Under the pieces are notes generated by a model that was not told the origin of the DNA, made no database searches, and worked only from the letters and a program-made list of their open reading frames with translations. Positions 30,352-38,964 of a stretch of 64,000 nucleotides of DNA are shown here, piece after piece. The position numbers and the translations under genes are program-made. Every line of letters begins with the position of its first letter. The first letter of the stretch is position 1. Origin of the DNA: Candidatus Thorarchaeota archaeon (GTDB lineage: Archaea; Asgardarchaeota; Thorarchaeia; Thorarchaeales; Thorarchaeaceae); contig SHMX01000003.1 in the NCBI GenBank assembly GCA_008080745.1, forward strand, positions 220,971 through 284,970. The letters are read 5' to 3'.

Positions 30352-31179
30352 ATGAACAATTTGATAATGTGGAGAGACATGACAAGGATAGCAGTTGGAC
30401 AGATGCAACCAAAGATTCTAGATAAACATGAAAATATACTTCGTACAAAGGAAATTTTGGATAAAGCATTGGAAGAAGATGTAGAAGTTCTTGTTTTGCC
30501 AGAGCTGGCTAATTCTGGTTATGCTTTTCACAGTAATCTGGAAGTGAGATTGATTGCTGATGAAATCCCCGATGGGGAATACTGTCGGATTCTTGCCGAA
30601 TGGTCAGAAAATAGCCGAATGATTGTTGCTGGTCTCTGTGAATCTGATGGAAAACACGTTTACAATTCAGCAGTAGTTTTTGGTAATGGAGAATATATTA
30701 CGACATATAAAAAAATCAACCTATTTAATAGGGAACTTGATTGGTTCGAACCGGGTCAAACAGAACCTCCCGTTTTTACATTTGCAGGAAACCGATATGG
30801 AGTTATGATTTGTTTTGATTGGGCATTTCCCGAGATAGCAAGAATCTTAGCACTGAAAGGTGCACAGATCATCCTTCATCCAGCAAACCTAGTTCTACCA
30901 TATTGTCAAAATGCAATGGTGACTCGATGCATTGAAAACCGTGTTTTTGCAGCAACCGCCAATCGAATCGGGGAGGAACGAGGTTTGAATTTTTCCGGCA
31001 TGTCTCAGATAGTAAATCCAAGTGGAGAAGTGATTGTAAGAATTCCGGATGGAGAAATTGGACTGCGATATGTGGATATCAATCCGCAGAAAGCAGATAA
31101 TAAGATGATTACAGAGAGAAATGATGTCATTAGAGACAGGACACCTGAATTGTATGACCGATTAGTCTTTAGGCGGTGA
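30352..31179 (+). CDS. Carbon-nitrogen hydrolase (nitrilase superfamily)
   Basis: Catalytic E-K-C: LPELANSGYAF, YKKINLF, MICFDWAFPE. Confidence 0.92.
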   Translation: MNNLIMWRDMTRIAVGQMQPKILDKHENILRTKEILDKALEEDVEVLVLPELANSGYAFHSNLEVRLIADEIPDGEYCRILAEWSENSRMIVAGLCESDGKHVYNSAVVFGNGEYITTYKKINLFNRELDWFEPGQTEPPVFTFAGNRYGVMICFDWAFPEIARILALKGAQIILHPANLVLPYCQNAMVTRCIENRVFAATANRIGEERGLNFSGMSQIVNPSGEVIVRIPDGEIGLRYVDINPQKADNKMITERNDVIRDRTPELYDRLVFRR

Positions 31180-31539
31180 ATGATGGGGTGTCTTTCCAGC
31201 CCATTTTTCCGCAGGATATTTGACTTCATTCTTCTTCATCTTTTGAAGAATAGCAGTAGTTGGAGAAATCCCTAAGGAATCTGCTAGACGTAACAGATAG
31301 ATGATAATATCCGCTATCTCGTCAGATACAGATTCGCGAAAAGAATGATCTGTTTTTACTGATTCAACCTCATCATCGGTGCGCCATTGGAAAATCTCCA
31401 AAAGCTCTCCCGTTTCAATTGCTGCAGATATTGCTAAGGCGGTAGGACGGTGGAAATAGTCCCAGTCTCGCTCATGCACAAATCTTCTTATGATCTGTTG
31501 TAAATCTTCGAGACTGGTTTTTCTATCTTCCACAGACAA
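31162..31539 (-). CDS. MazG-like nucleotide pyrophosphohydrolase
   Basis: KTSLEDLQQIIRRFVHERDW..PTALAISAAIETGELLEIFQW..DEIADIIIYLLRLAD. Confidence 0.9.
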   Translation of the reverse strand: MSVEDRKTSLEDLQQIIRRFVHERDWDYFHRPTALAISAAIETGELLEIFQWRTDDEVESVKTDHSFRESVSDEIADIIIYLLRLADSLGISPTTAILQKMKKNEVKYPAEKWAGKTPHHSPPKD

Positions 31540-31545
31540 TCGATG

Positions 31546-32082
31546 CTACCTTCCTTCAGAGGTCACGACTCTCTGGATTAACCATAGACTGTATACGGAA
31601 AAGAGTATAATTATACCAGCAATTCCAACAAGAGAACCTGAAAATCCAGGTACAATTGAATTACCTGTAGCTATTTGAACGATGATATCTGCAAGTGCAA
31701 TAATAATCGAACCATACATTACGAAAAGGTTAGTCAAGCCACCATAACGAATCATTCTTCCCTCGGCCATCTTCCAAGCTTTTATGGCCATAACAGATCC
31801 TGCACCAACTATCACCATAAGAAAATACAGGCCAACTAAAGTCCATTTCCAATAATAGCTAATATCAGGAGGCATAAGAACTACCACAGCAATACCTATG
31901 ATCGAGAGAATGAAAGTAACTTTGGGATATGGGTCTGCTAAGAACTCTTTCCAGCGGTCCACTCTGGGTTGTTCATATGTTCTAACAGGTTCCTCATATT
32001 CATCTTCTTCTGCATCTGGAAAAGTTTCTTCATACTCTTCCTCTTCATATTCTTCATCAAAGGTGTCTTCGTCTGAAACCAT
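31546..32082 (-). CDS. Membrane protein with strongly acidic Glu/Tyr-rich N-terminus
   Basis: DEDTFDEEYEEEEYEETFPDAEEDEYEE followed by four TM helices. Confidence 0.55.
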   Translation of the reverse strand: MVSDEDTFDEEYEEEEYEETFPDAEEDEYEEPVRTYEQPRVDRWKEFLADPYPKVTFILSIIGIAVVVLMPPDISYYWKWTLVGLYFLMVIVGAGSVMAIKAWKMAEGRMIRYGGLTNLFVMYGSIIIALADIIVQIATGNSIVPGFSGSLVGIAGIIILFSVYSLWLIQRVVTSEGR

Positions 32083-32209
32083 CGATTTTCTCCTCTGCCT
32101 GTGATTATCTTCGTTGGAACAAAGGTATGTTAAAACACTTGTGTAAGATGTTATTCATAAGAGAGTTTAGCCGAGTAAGCATTAAATCATTGAAGGAAGT
32201 AGGTTCCAT

Positions 32210-32821
32210 ATGACAGTTGATGGGCAAACTGCAGAAGAATGGATATCCAAAGCGAGACTTCTTCGCCAACGAGGCCAAAACAAGAAGGCAATTGAAGCAT
32301 ACAACAAAGCTCTCCACATTGATCCACAAAATCTCGAAGCACTTAATGAAGTAGGACTGGTTCAAATACATGTTGGAGACCAAATGTTAGCGATAGAAAC
32401 CTTTGAAAAAGCGATTGGTGCGAATCCAGAAGATCCTCGGGCATACGCAAATAAAGCTGAAGCGTATCTGACTGTGGGAGATTTCGATAATGCATTAGCA
32501 GCAGCTGAGACAGGTCTGGAAAAATCACCAGAGGACGCAGATCTCTGGGTAAAAAAGGCGAGGTCTCTAGAGAGTCTTCTCCGAATTGATGATGCTATTG
32601 ATGCATACAATGAAGCGTTGAAGTATGATTCTGAAGAGCCCGAAACATGGAAAGCTCTGGCCCTCTGTTATGATGCAAAAATGGAGTGGGAGTCAGTCGC
32701 GCGAGCCTATCGTATAGCTGCGAGTCTACATCTTAAGCGGGGCGAAAGAAGAGACGCCGATTATTGTGAGCGATTCGCTACTGATGCCGAAGATTCAGCC
32801 TCAGATGAAAAAATGGCATAA
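32210..32821 (+). CDS. TPR-repeat protein
   Basis: Five consecutive TPR-like units, e.g. KKAIEAYNKALHIDPQNLEALNEVGLVQ. Confidence 0.85.
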   Translation: MTVDGQTAEEWISKARLLRQRGQNKKAIEAYNKALHIDPQNLEALNEVGLVQIHVGDQMLAIETFEKAIGANPEDPRAYANKAEAYLTVGDFDNALAAAETGLEKSPEDADLWVKKARSLESLLRIDDAIDAYNEALKYDSEEPETWKALALCYDAKMEWESVARAYRIAASLHLKRGERRDADYCERFATDAEDSASDEKMA

Positions 32822-32832
32822 AATAAATGGTA

Positions 32833-32851
32833 GGGCTGTCTAAGACAGCCC
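32833..32851. terminator. Hairpin between convergent genes
   Basis: GGGCTGTC-TAA-GACAGCCC. Confidence 0.55.
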
Positions 32852-32878
32852 GGATGCTGTATTCCTGAAATCGAATTT

Positions 32879-34534
32879 TCATCTAAACTTTTTCTTGATT
32901 GCCTTTCGATACTTGTAAGAAATCCCACTGCATACAACAGCAATAGTACCAATGATGATCAATAGAAGATTCTCTATAATTAGGTCCATCAAAGTTGGTT
33001 CTGGAGGGGGTGTGGGTATTGTTGGTGCAACAGACCCCAGAGAGTCTCGCACTCGTATAACCATTGGAACACCCTCATGCCATGTAGATCCTTCTCGAAT
33101 CTTTCCAACTACAGTTATATTGGTCATATCAGGCTGGCCCGAGATGAGATAGAAATAGTTCTCGAGATCGTCTTCTGCACTCTTGGTGATATTGTCAGTA
33201 ATAGTCACATTATTCCAAGCACCGGAATTTATCCGAATTGCTAATTCTACTTCATCGATATCATTGTAGAGTTCATGACCATAAACGGTCACATTGATTT
33301 CTGTCGAACTCTTTGGTATATTAGGAGTCCAGTATACGTTGACATCATCTAGCGACTCTGCACCAGCGATTGCCCAATCGAAATCAAAGACATCCAAGTA
33401 CCATTGAGCGACATCTTCATTCTCTATGATGACTCCAGCCTCTCGGTTCTCAGTGATACTACCATCACTATAATTGATGCTACTAACGAGTACCATCCTG
33501 CCATCCACTATGATGCCTTTGTTGTGATTAGCAGTAAACCATCGAGTGTCTTGCCAGACAATAGGAATATCATGCTCAAGAAAAATCTCTTCAATCTCAA
33601 TCCAGTCTTTTTCTTCCTCGGAGATTACACGGACAGTAACACCCCGATCTTTTGCAGCAAGTATTGCTTCTATTATTTGATCAACTGCACCCTCATCTCC
33701 AACACTTGTGAAGTAAGGAATCTGAATATCAAGAGTAGCTTGAGCAGCGTTGATACAATAGAGAATACCTTGCAGACTGGTGTCTGGACTTACAATAGGT
33801 GTGACATTCATGGCACCACTAAAGGTTCCTGCTGTTGCAAAGGGATTGCTGTAAGTACTACTTGTTCCTGTATAGGTAAGAGGACTTCCTGTTCCATGCG
33901 CACCAGAATCATAATCGATACCATTCCCCCAATCATAATCAAACACGGATCGATAAAAATCAGTGACTTGAGTATCGGTCATGGCAATTGACCATTCCCT
34001 ATTTGCTTTATTGTCGGGTTCTGGAAATGATGTCTTTGCCCAGTTTCCAGAATGAATAATAGTAGTTTCATTATCGATGATTACAAATTTTTGATGAGCG
34101 AATGTAAATTCTGCATCATTAGTCCATTTAACTTCATAACCCAGATTGGTAAGATTGTTTGCAACATAATCATTCTCTGACGTATAACCCAAGCTATTCC
34201 AACCAAGTAGGAATTTCATCTCAAGGGTTGGTTTTGTATCATGAAGTTCATGAATTAATTCTAAGATGTATGGATTATTGATTCCATAAATCTCAACATA
34301 TATGCTCTCTTCAGCACTATTCAAGAAATGCCAGAGTGCATCCTTGCTTCCATCTGGAGAAACAAATGTAGTGACATTCATATTTGTTGAGATAGTATTC
34401 ATGGAGAATTGAGAAGGAGAATACATATGACTCGTATACGATGAATCTAATGCTGGATTTCCCAAGAGCGGAATGAACCCAGATAGCATTAGAATGGTCA
34501 AGAACAGAGCTAATGGTTTTGGTGCTTTCTTCAA
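32879..34534 (-). CDS. Secreted, C-terminally anchored phospholipase D-like protein
   Basis: Two HKD-type motifs: HQKFVIIDNETTIIHSGNW and NHNKGIIVDGRMVLVSSINYSDGS; signal-like N-term, C-terminal TM. Confidence 0.85.
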   Translation of the reverse strand: MKKAPKPLALFLTILMLSGFIPLLGNPALDSSYTSHMYSPSQFSMNTISTNMNVTTFVSPDGSKDALWHFLNSAEESIYVEIYGINNPYILELIHELHDTKPTLEMKFLLGWNSLGYTSENDYVANNLTNLGYEVKWTNDAEFTFAHQKFVIIDNETTIIHSGNWAKTSFPEPDNKANREWSIAMTDTQVTDFYRSVFDYDWGNGIDYDSGAHGTGSPLTYTGTSSTYSNPFATAGTFSGAMNVTPIVSPDTSLQGILYCINAAQATLDIQIPYFTSVGDEGAVDQIIEAILAAKDRGVTVRVISEEEKDWIEIEEIFLEHDIPIVWQDTRWFTANHNKGIIVDGRMVLVSSINYSDGSITENREAGVIIENEDVAQWYLDVFDFDWAIAGAESLDDVNVYWTPNIPKSSTEINVTVYGHELYNDIDEVELAIRINSGAWNNVTITDNITKSAEDDLENYFYLISGQPDMTNITVVGKIREGSTWHEGVPMVIRVRDSLGSVAPTIPTPPPEPTLMDLIIENLLLIIIGTIAVVCSGISYKYRKAIKKKFR

Positions 34535-34616
34535 CAGAATAACCTCTAATATGTTACAGTAACTATAGTTATATCACTTATAACTCAATTTACGTAGCAA
34601 TAAAAGGAGAATTGTC

Positions 34617-34874
34617 ATGAAACTATTCTACAGAATTAGTCCGGAAAAATATGATTCATTACTAGAAGAGGTTGAAAAGAAATTTAGCATGAATAAAGAG
34701 GTCGATGAAGATCGGACGATACTGATGCTTGATGATATATCTCAGATTGAGATTGTTCGTGGAAACTACAATCCTAGAACGGATGATATCGCACAGGTGA
34801 TGGTTGTCTTGAATGACGATTCACTAAGAGAGTATTTTGACTCGGTCTTTGGTGAGCCGTATAGAGTAAGATAA
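34617..34874 (+). CDS. Hypothetical 85-aa protein
   Basis: ORF with upstream AAAAGGAGAA SD. Confidence 0.5.
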   Translation: MKLFYRISPEKYDSLLEEVEKKFSMNKEVDEDRTILMLDDISQIEIVRGNYNPRTDDIAQVMVVLNDDSLREYFDSVFGEPYRVR

Positions 34875-34954
34875 AAAAGATATCACAGACAGGGATGCGA
34901 TTTCATTTCGACATCCATCCCTGCCGTCCTCCAGTGTTCTTGAGTACCTGTCAG

Positions 34955-35140
34955 TTACTCGCCTTCTTCGATAGCGCCCTCGGGACAGCTATCAACACAG
35001 GCATAACATTCTGTGCACTCGTCAGCACGTTCCTTAATGTATACCGCAACATCTTCAATCTTGTATAGAGTTGGATCTACAGGGCATACATCAGCGCATG
35101 TACCACATGCGGTACAATTGTCATTTACTATCCAGATCAT
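34955..35140 (-). CDS. 2[4Fe-4S] ferredoxin
   Basis: CTACGTCADVCP and CTECYACVDSCP. Confidence 0.93.
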   Translation of the reverse strand: MIWIVNDNCTACGTCADVCPVDPTLYKIEDVAVYIKERADECTECYACVDSCPEGAIEEGE

Positions 35141-35418
35141 TGCTGAGTCACTTCTTTTGAAACTCTTCAGAGTTCTGTAGGCTCATGCCGTACGAATTGC
35201 ATTTAAATCTCAGGGTTTGATGAATTTTGAAAGAGCGCCTAATAGGGGTGCATATTTGGGACCAATAACGTGTTTCTGCAAATTTGTATTTAGATGATTA
35301 GCTTCTACTTGTCGAATACAAAATGTTCAAAAGCACAATCGAAGGCCGAGCTGAAAGAGTTGTTGACTAGTAGGCATATCTACCCCTATTTAGTTATGGC
35401 TCGAAAAGGTGATTTCCG

Positions 35419-37071
35419 TTGGTTGAAACCTTCGGTGAAGAGCATTCTGAAACGAAATTCGCAAGACGACTCGGGCTTGCAGGAGCAACTAACATTGGTT
35501 TAGGTGCCATGTTAGGTGGTGGTATCTATGTCATATCAGGAATTGCTGCTGGTATGATAGGCCCAGCAATTGTATTAGCATATCTAGTCGCAGGTATATT
35601 GAGTGTATTTACAGCTGTTAATTATGCTGAACTGGCATGTTCAATACCAAAACAGGGTGGAGGGTACACGTTCGTCCACGATGTGCATGGAGGATCACCA
35701 GCATTTGCTACTGGCTGGTTTCTGTTTATTGGAAATACCGTAGCTTGTGGGCTCTACGCCATAGCCGTGGCCCACACATTAGCTGTGTTTATTCCAGACT
35801 CTACGCTCATGACAGTAGGAATCATTGCATTCATTCTAGTGGTCATAACCGCTATAACAAACTCAGTTAGTGTAAGAGGTGTTGCAAGTGTGCTAGGTAT
35901 TTTGAATATATTGCAAACCTGTGTGTTGATTTTATTCATAGGTGCAGGTGTATTCTTTATCGATTCTTCAAATCTTGCAAATATCGTGGCGGAAGGAGCG
36001 GGTACCTTTGAATTCATAGCAACAGTCTCATTTGTTTTCATTAGTTTCGTTGGTTTCGAGATGGTCACCACTGCCAGCGAGGAAATCAAAGAACCCCACA
36101 AGAATATTCCCAGAGCGATAATGCTAACGATACTCATTGCAACAATAGTCTACATGCTTGCAACTTTTGTTATAGTTGGTGTAGCAGGATATCAAAATGT
36201 GGCTACAAGTGAAAGACCCATTGCTGATGTGTTCGTCTTGTTCAGCGGTAAATTTGGGTATTTCTTGGGATTAGCAGGAATGGCTGCCTCAAATTACGCT
36301 GCATTAAATGCTACATTCCTCGCAAGTAGTCGGGTTGCATATTCACTAGGCAGGGACAACTACTTTCCACAAGCACTTCAAAAAGTTCATCCAACCAGGA
36401 AAGTTCCTTTGCAGGCGCTTCTCTTGTCTTTGATAGTTGCATCAGCAGTTGCATTAACAGGTAGTGCTGAATTTGCAGCATATCTAGCTGATTTCGGTTA
36501 TCTGGTTGGTCTCACTCTAGTTAATGCGTCGGTAATCGGGTTGCGTCAAAAGAATCTCAGTGTTCAAGGAGTTTTCAAAGGTCCATTCTTTCCAGTATTT
36601 CCAATACTAGCCATTGTATCACATCTTATCCTCGTACCATTTCTACACATTGAGGTCCTAATCCTTGGAGTAATTGGAACAATAATAGGGATAATTGTGT
36701 ACTATGGTTATAGTAGAGATAAGAAACATACTCACAAGGTTCGAGTTATGACTCTGGACGAGAGTAAGGATAAGTATCCCCCCGTAAAAATGAGTCTCCT
36801 CAAGGAGCATTTCAACATTAATGAACCCATCGAAGAGGAAATAGAACCTTCTCTAAAGGACGAATGCAAAGAAACAGTAGTCGAAAAACACGATGACCAA
36901 AAAGTCAAACCAGAATGTACTGAAACTGAAGACACCAAATCTCCAACCGAAGAGAAAGGTCCAGAGAGCATGGATGAAGAGATTACCAAGTCGAAAGAAG
37001 AATCAGCTCAAGATGACACAGAGAAAAATTCTGGAGCAGTACAAGAAGAATCTGAAGATGAATCTGAATGA
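35419..37071 (+). CDS. APC-family amino-acid permease with long acidic C-terminal tail
   Basis: TTG start; NIGLGAMLGGGIYVISG, SFVGFEMVTTASEEIKEPHKNIPRAI; about 110-aa charged tail. Confidence 0.88.
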   Translation: MVETFGEEHSETKFARRLGLAGATNIGLGAMLGGGIYVISGIAAGMIGPAIVLAYLVAGILSVFTAVNYAELACSIPKQGGGYTFVHDVHGGSPAFATGWFLFIGNTVACGLYAIAVAHTLAVFIPDSTLMTVGIIAFILVVITAITNSVSVRGVASVLGILNILQTCVLILFIGAGVFFIDSSNLANIVAEGAGTFEFIATVSFVFISFVGFEMVTTASEEIKEPHKNIPRAIMLTILIATIVYMLATFVIVGVAGYQNVATSERPIADVFVLFSGKFGYFLGLAGMAASNYAALNATFLASSRVAYSLGRDNYFPQALQKVHPTRKVPLQALLLSLIVASAVALTGSAEFAAYLADFGYLVGLTLVNASVIGLRQKNLSVQGVFKGPFFPVFPILAIVSHLILVPFLHIEVLILGVIGTIIGIIVYYGYSRDKKHTHKVRVMTLDESKDKYPPVKMSLLKEHFNINEPIEEEIEPSLKDECKETVVEKHDDQKVKPECTETEDTKSPTEEKGPESMDEEITKSKEESAQDDTEKNSGAVQEESEDESE

Positions 37072-37074
37072 TCC

Positions 37075-38889
37075 TCAAGGAAGAGGATCCTCTTTTTCAA
37101 TCCATTCTTTAAGAGCTCGAGCACATTTCTCAGTCATTCCCTCCACATCTGATAACTCCTTAATAGATGCAGAACGTACACCATCATAACTACCAAATTC
37201 TTTTAGCAGAGATGTTCTTCTTTTGAACCCGATACCAGGTACTTCTTCGAGGATAGAACCACTGAACCTTTTTTCTCTCAGCTTATGATGGTACTTCTGC
37301 GCAAATCTATGAGATTCATCACGCACGCGTTGAACCAAGTGTAACGCGGAAGAACTCTTATCCAACTCTATACCTTCGGGGTAATCTCTTGTAAAAAGAA
37401 TTTCATCTTGTTTTGCCAATGAAGCAACTTGAAGGTATTCAAGGCCTAGAGATTTCAGCGCATCAAGTGCGACATTTAGTTGTCCTTTTCCACCATCAAT
37501 GAGGATTAAATCGGGAAGTGAATGGCCTCGTTCAAGAACACCCCTATAACGACGATACACGACTTCTCGCATCATAGCATAATCATCTGGAGTTTCCTTA
37601 ATCCGAATTCTGAACATGCGATACCATTTCTTATACGGTTCACCGTTTCTGAAGACGACACATGATCCTGTAGGGTCAGTACCCTGGATGTTGGCTATGT
37701 CAAAACCCTCAATATGCATGGGAGCACGACTTAGACCTAATGCATCTTTCAGAGATTTTACGCCATTATCAACAATCTCCTCTTCAGAATCGCCCAAAAT
37801 GAGTATCTTTCGTAGTGCTCGGAAAGCATTGTTATTTGCCATCTCAATGAGACCTTTCTCTTCATGTGTACGAGGAATTAGAATCTGAATTGTCCTTGAG
37901 GTATTTTCACTCAACCATTTACTCATCATCTTCATGCGTTTGATTTTCTGTGGAAGAAGAATATCATCAGGTAGTTGTGGAAGTGAGAAGTAATATTGTT
38001 CGACAAATGCAGTGAGAACTTCAGAATCGGGAGTATCAAGGCTTAGCTCGAAATAGAAATTATCTTGACCAATTAACCTACCACCGCGAATAATCAATAA
38101 TTCAACAAGAGCCGCTTCTTCGGTTCGAGATATACCAAGTACATCACGGTTCTTTCCATCTGGTGTATAGACTCCCTGTCTACGCATCATAATCTCAATG
38201 TCTGTCATTCGGTCCCTTATTTCAGCAGCTAACTCAAAATCGAGGTTTTCAGAGGCCCTGTCCCTTTTCGCTTCAAGAATCTTCAGAAGACTTTCCGCCT
38301 CACCATCAAGAAAGAAACACATCTGTTCGACTAAAGAGCAATACTCATCTGTTGGGATATGATCTTTGCAGGGACCTGCACATCGTTCAAGATGATAATC
38401 CATACATGCACGTTTCACCCGATTTGGTTCTCTGCACATGGCAATAGGGATAAACTTGCGAACGGTATCAAGAAATTTCTCAAGTCGTTTAGAAGAACGA
38501 TAAGGGCCGTAATATCGAGCGCCATCTTGCTTAAAATCACGAGTGACCTCAAATGTAGGAATATCAGATTGAATATCAACTCGAATCCAAGTACTTCGTT
38601 TATCATCTTTTAGAGCAATATTGTAGGGAGGCATGTGTTTTTTGATTAGCGTGGCCTCAACAATCAGAGCTTCTTTCTCGGTCCTTGTTACAATAGTTTC
38701 CAAGTCACTTGCTCGCTTCATAAGCTCCCAAGTCTTTCGGTCAAGTCCCTTGGTCCGAAGATAAGAACTTACTCGCTTTCGAAGAGCTTTGGACTTGCCA
38801 ACATATAGAACCCTTCCGTCCTCGTCTTTCCATAAATAGACCCCCGGATCAGTTGGTAGATCTTGAACAAGAGAGGTGAGATCGGACAT
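37075..38889 (-). CDS. uvrC: Excinuclease ABC subunit C
   Basis: DPGVYLWKDEDGRVLYVGKSKALRKRV; LERCAGPC; DLILIDGGKGQLNVAL; HhH C-terminus. Confidence 0.96.
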   Translation of the reverse strand: MSDLTSLVQDLPTDPGVYLWKDEDGRVLYVGKSKALRKRVSSYLRTKGLDRKTWELMKRASDLETIVTRTEKEALIVEATLIKKHMPPYNIALKDDKRSTWIRVDIQSDIPTFEVTRDFKQDGARYYGPYRSSKRLEKFLDTVRKFIPIAMCREPNRVKRACMDYHLERCAGPCKDHIPTDEYCSLVEQMCFFLDGEAESLLKILEAKRDRASENLDFELAAEIRDRMTDIEIMMRRQGVYTPDGKNRDVLGISRTEEAALVELLIIRGGRLIGQDNFYFELSLDTPDSEVLTAFVEQYYFSLPQLPDDILLPQKIKRMKMMSKWLSENTSRTIQILIPRTHEEKGLIEMANNNAFRALRKILILGDSEEEIVDNGVKSLKDALGLSRAPMHIEGFDIANIQGTDPTGSCVVFRNGEPYKKWYRMFRIRIKETPDDYAMMREVVYRRYRGVLERGHSLPDLILIDGGKGQLNVALDALKSLGLEYLQVASLAKQDEILFTRDYPEGIELDKSSSALHLVQRVRDESHRFAQKYHHKLREKRFSGSILEEVPGIGFKRRTSLLKEFGSYDGVRSASIKELSDVEGMTEKCARALKEWIEKEDPLP

Positions 38890-38964
38890 ATTCAGTATTC
38901 TCCTACTAAGGTATTTGCATTGTACCTATGTAAGCATAGACCTTTTGGTACAACCGAGGTGTTT

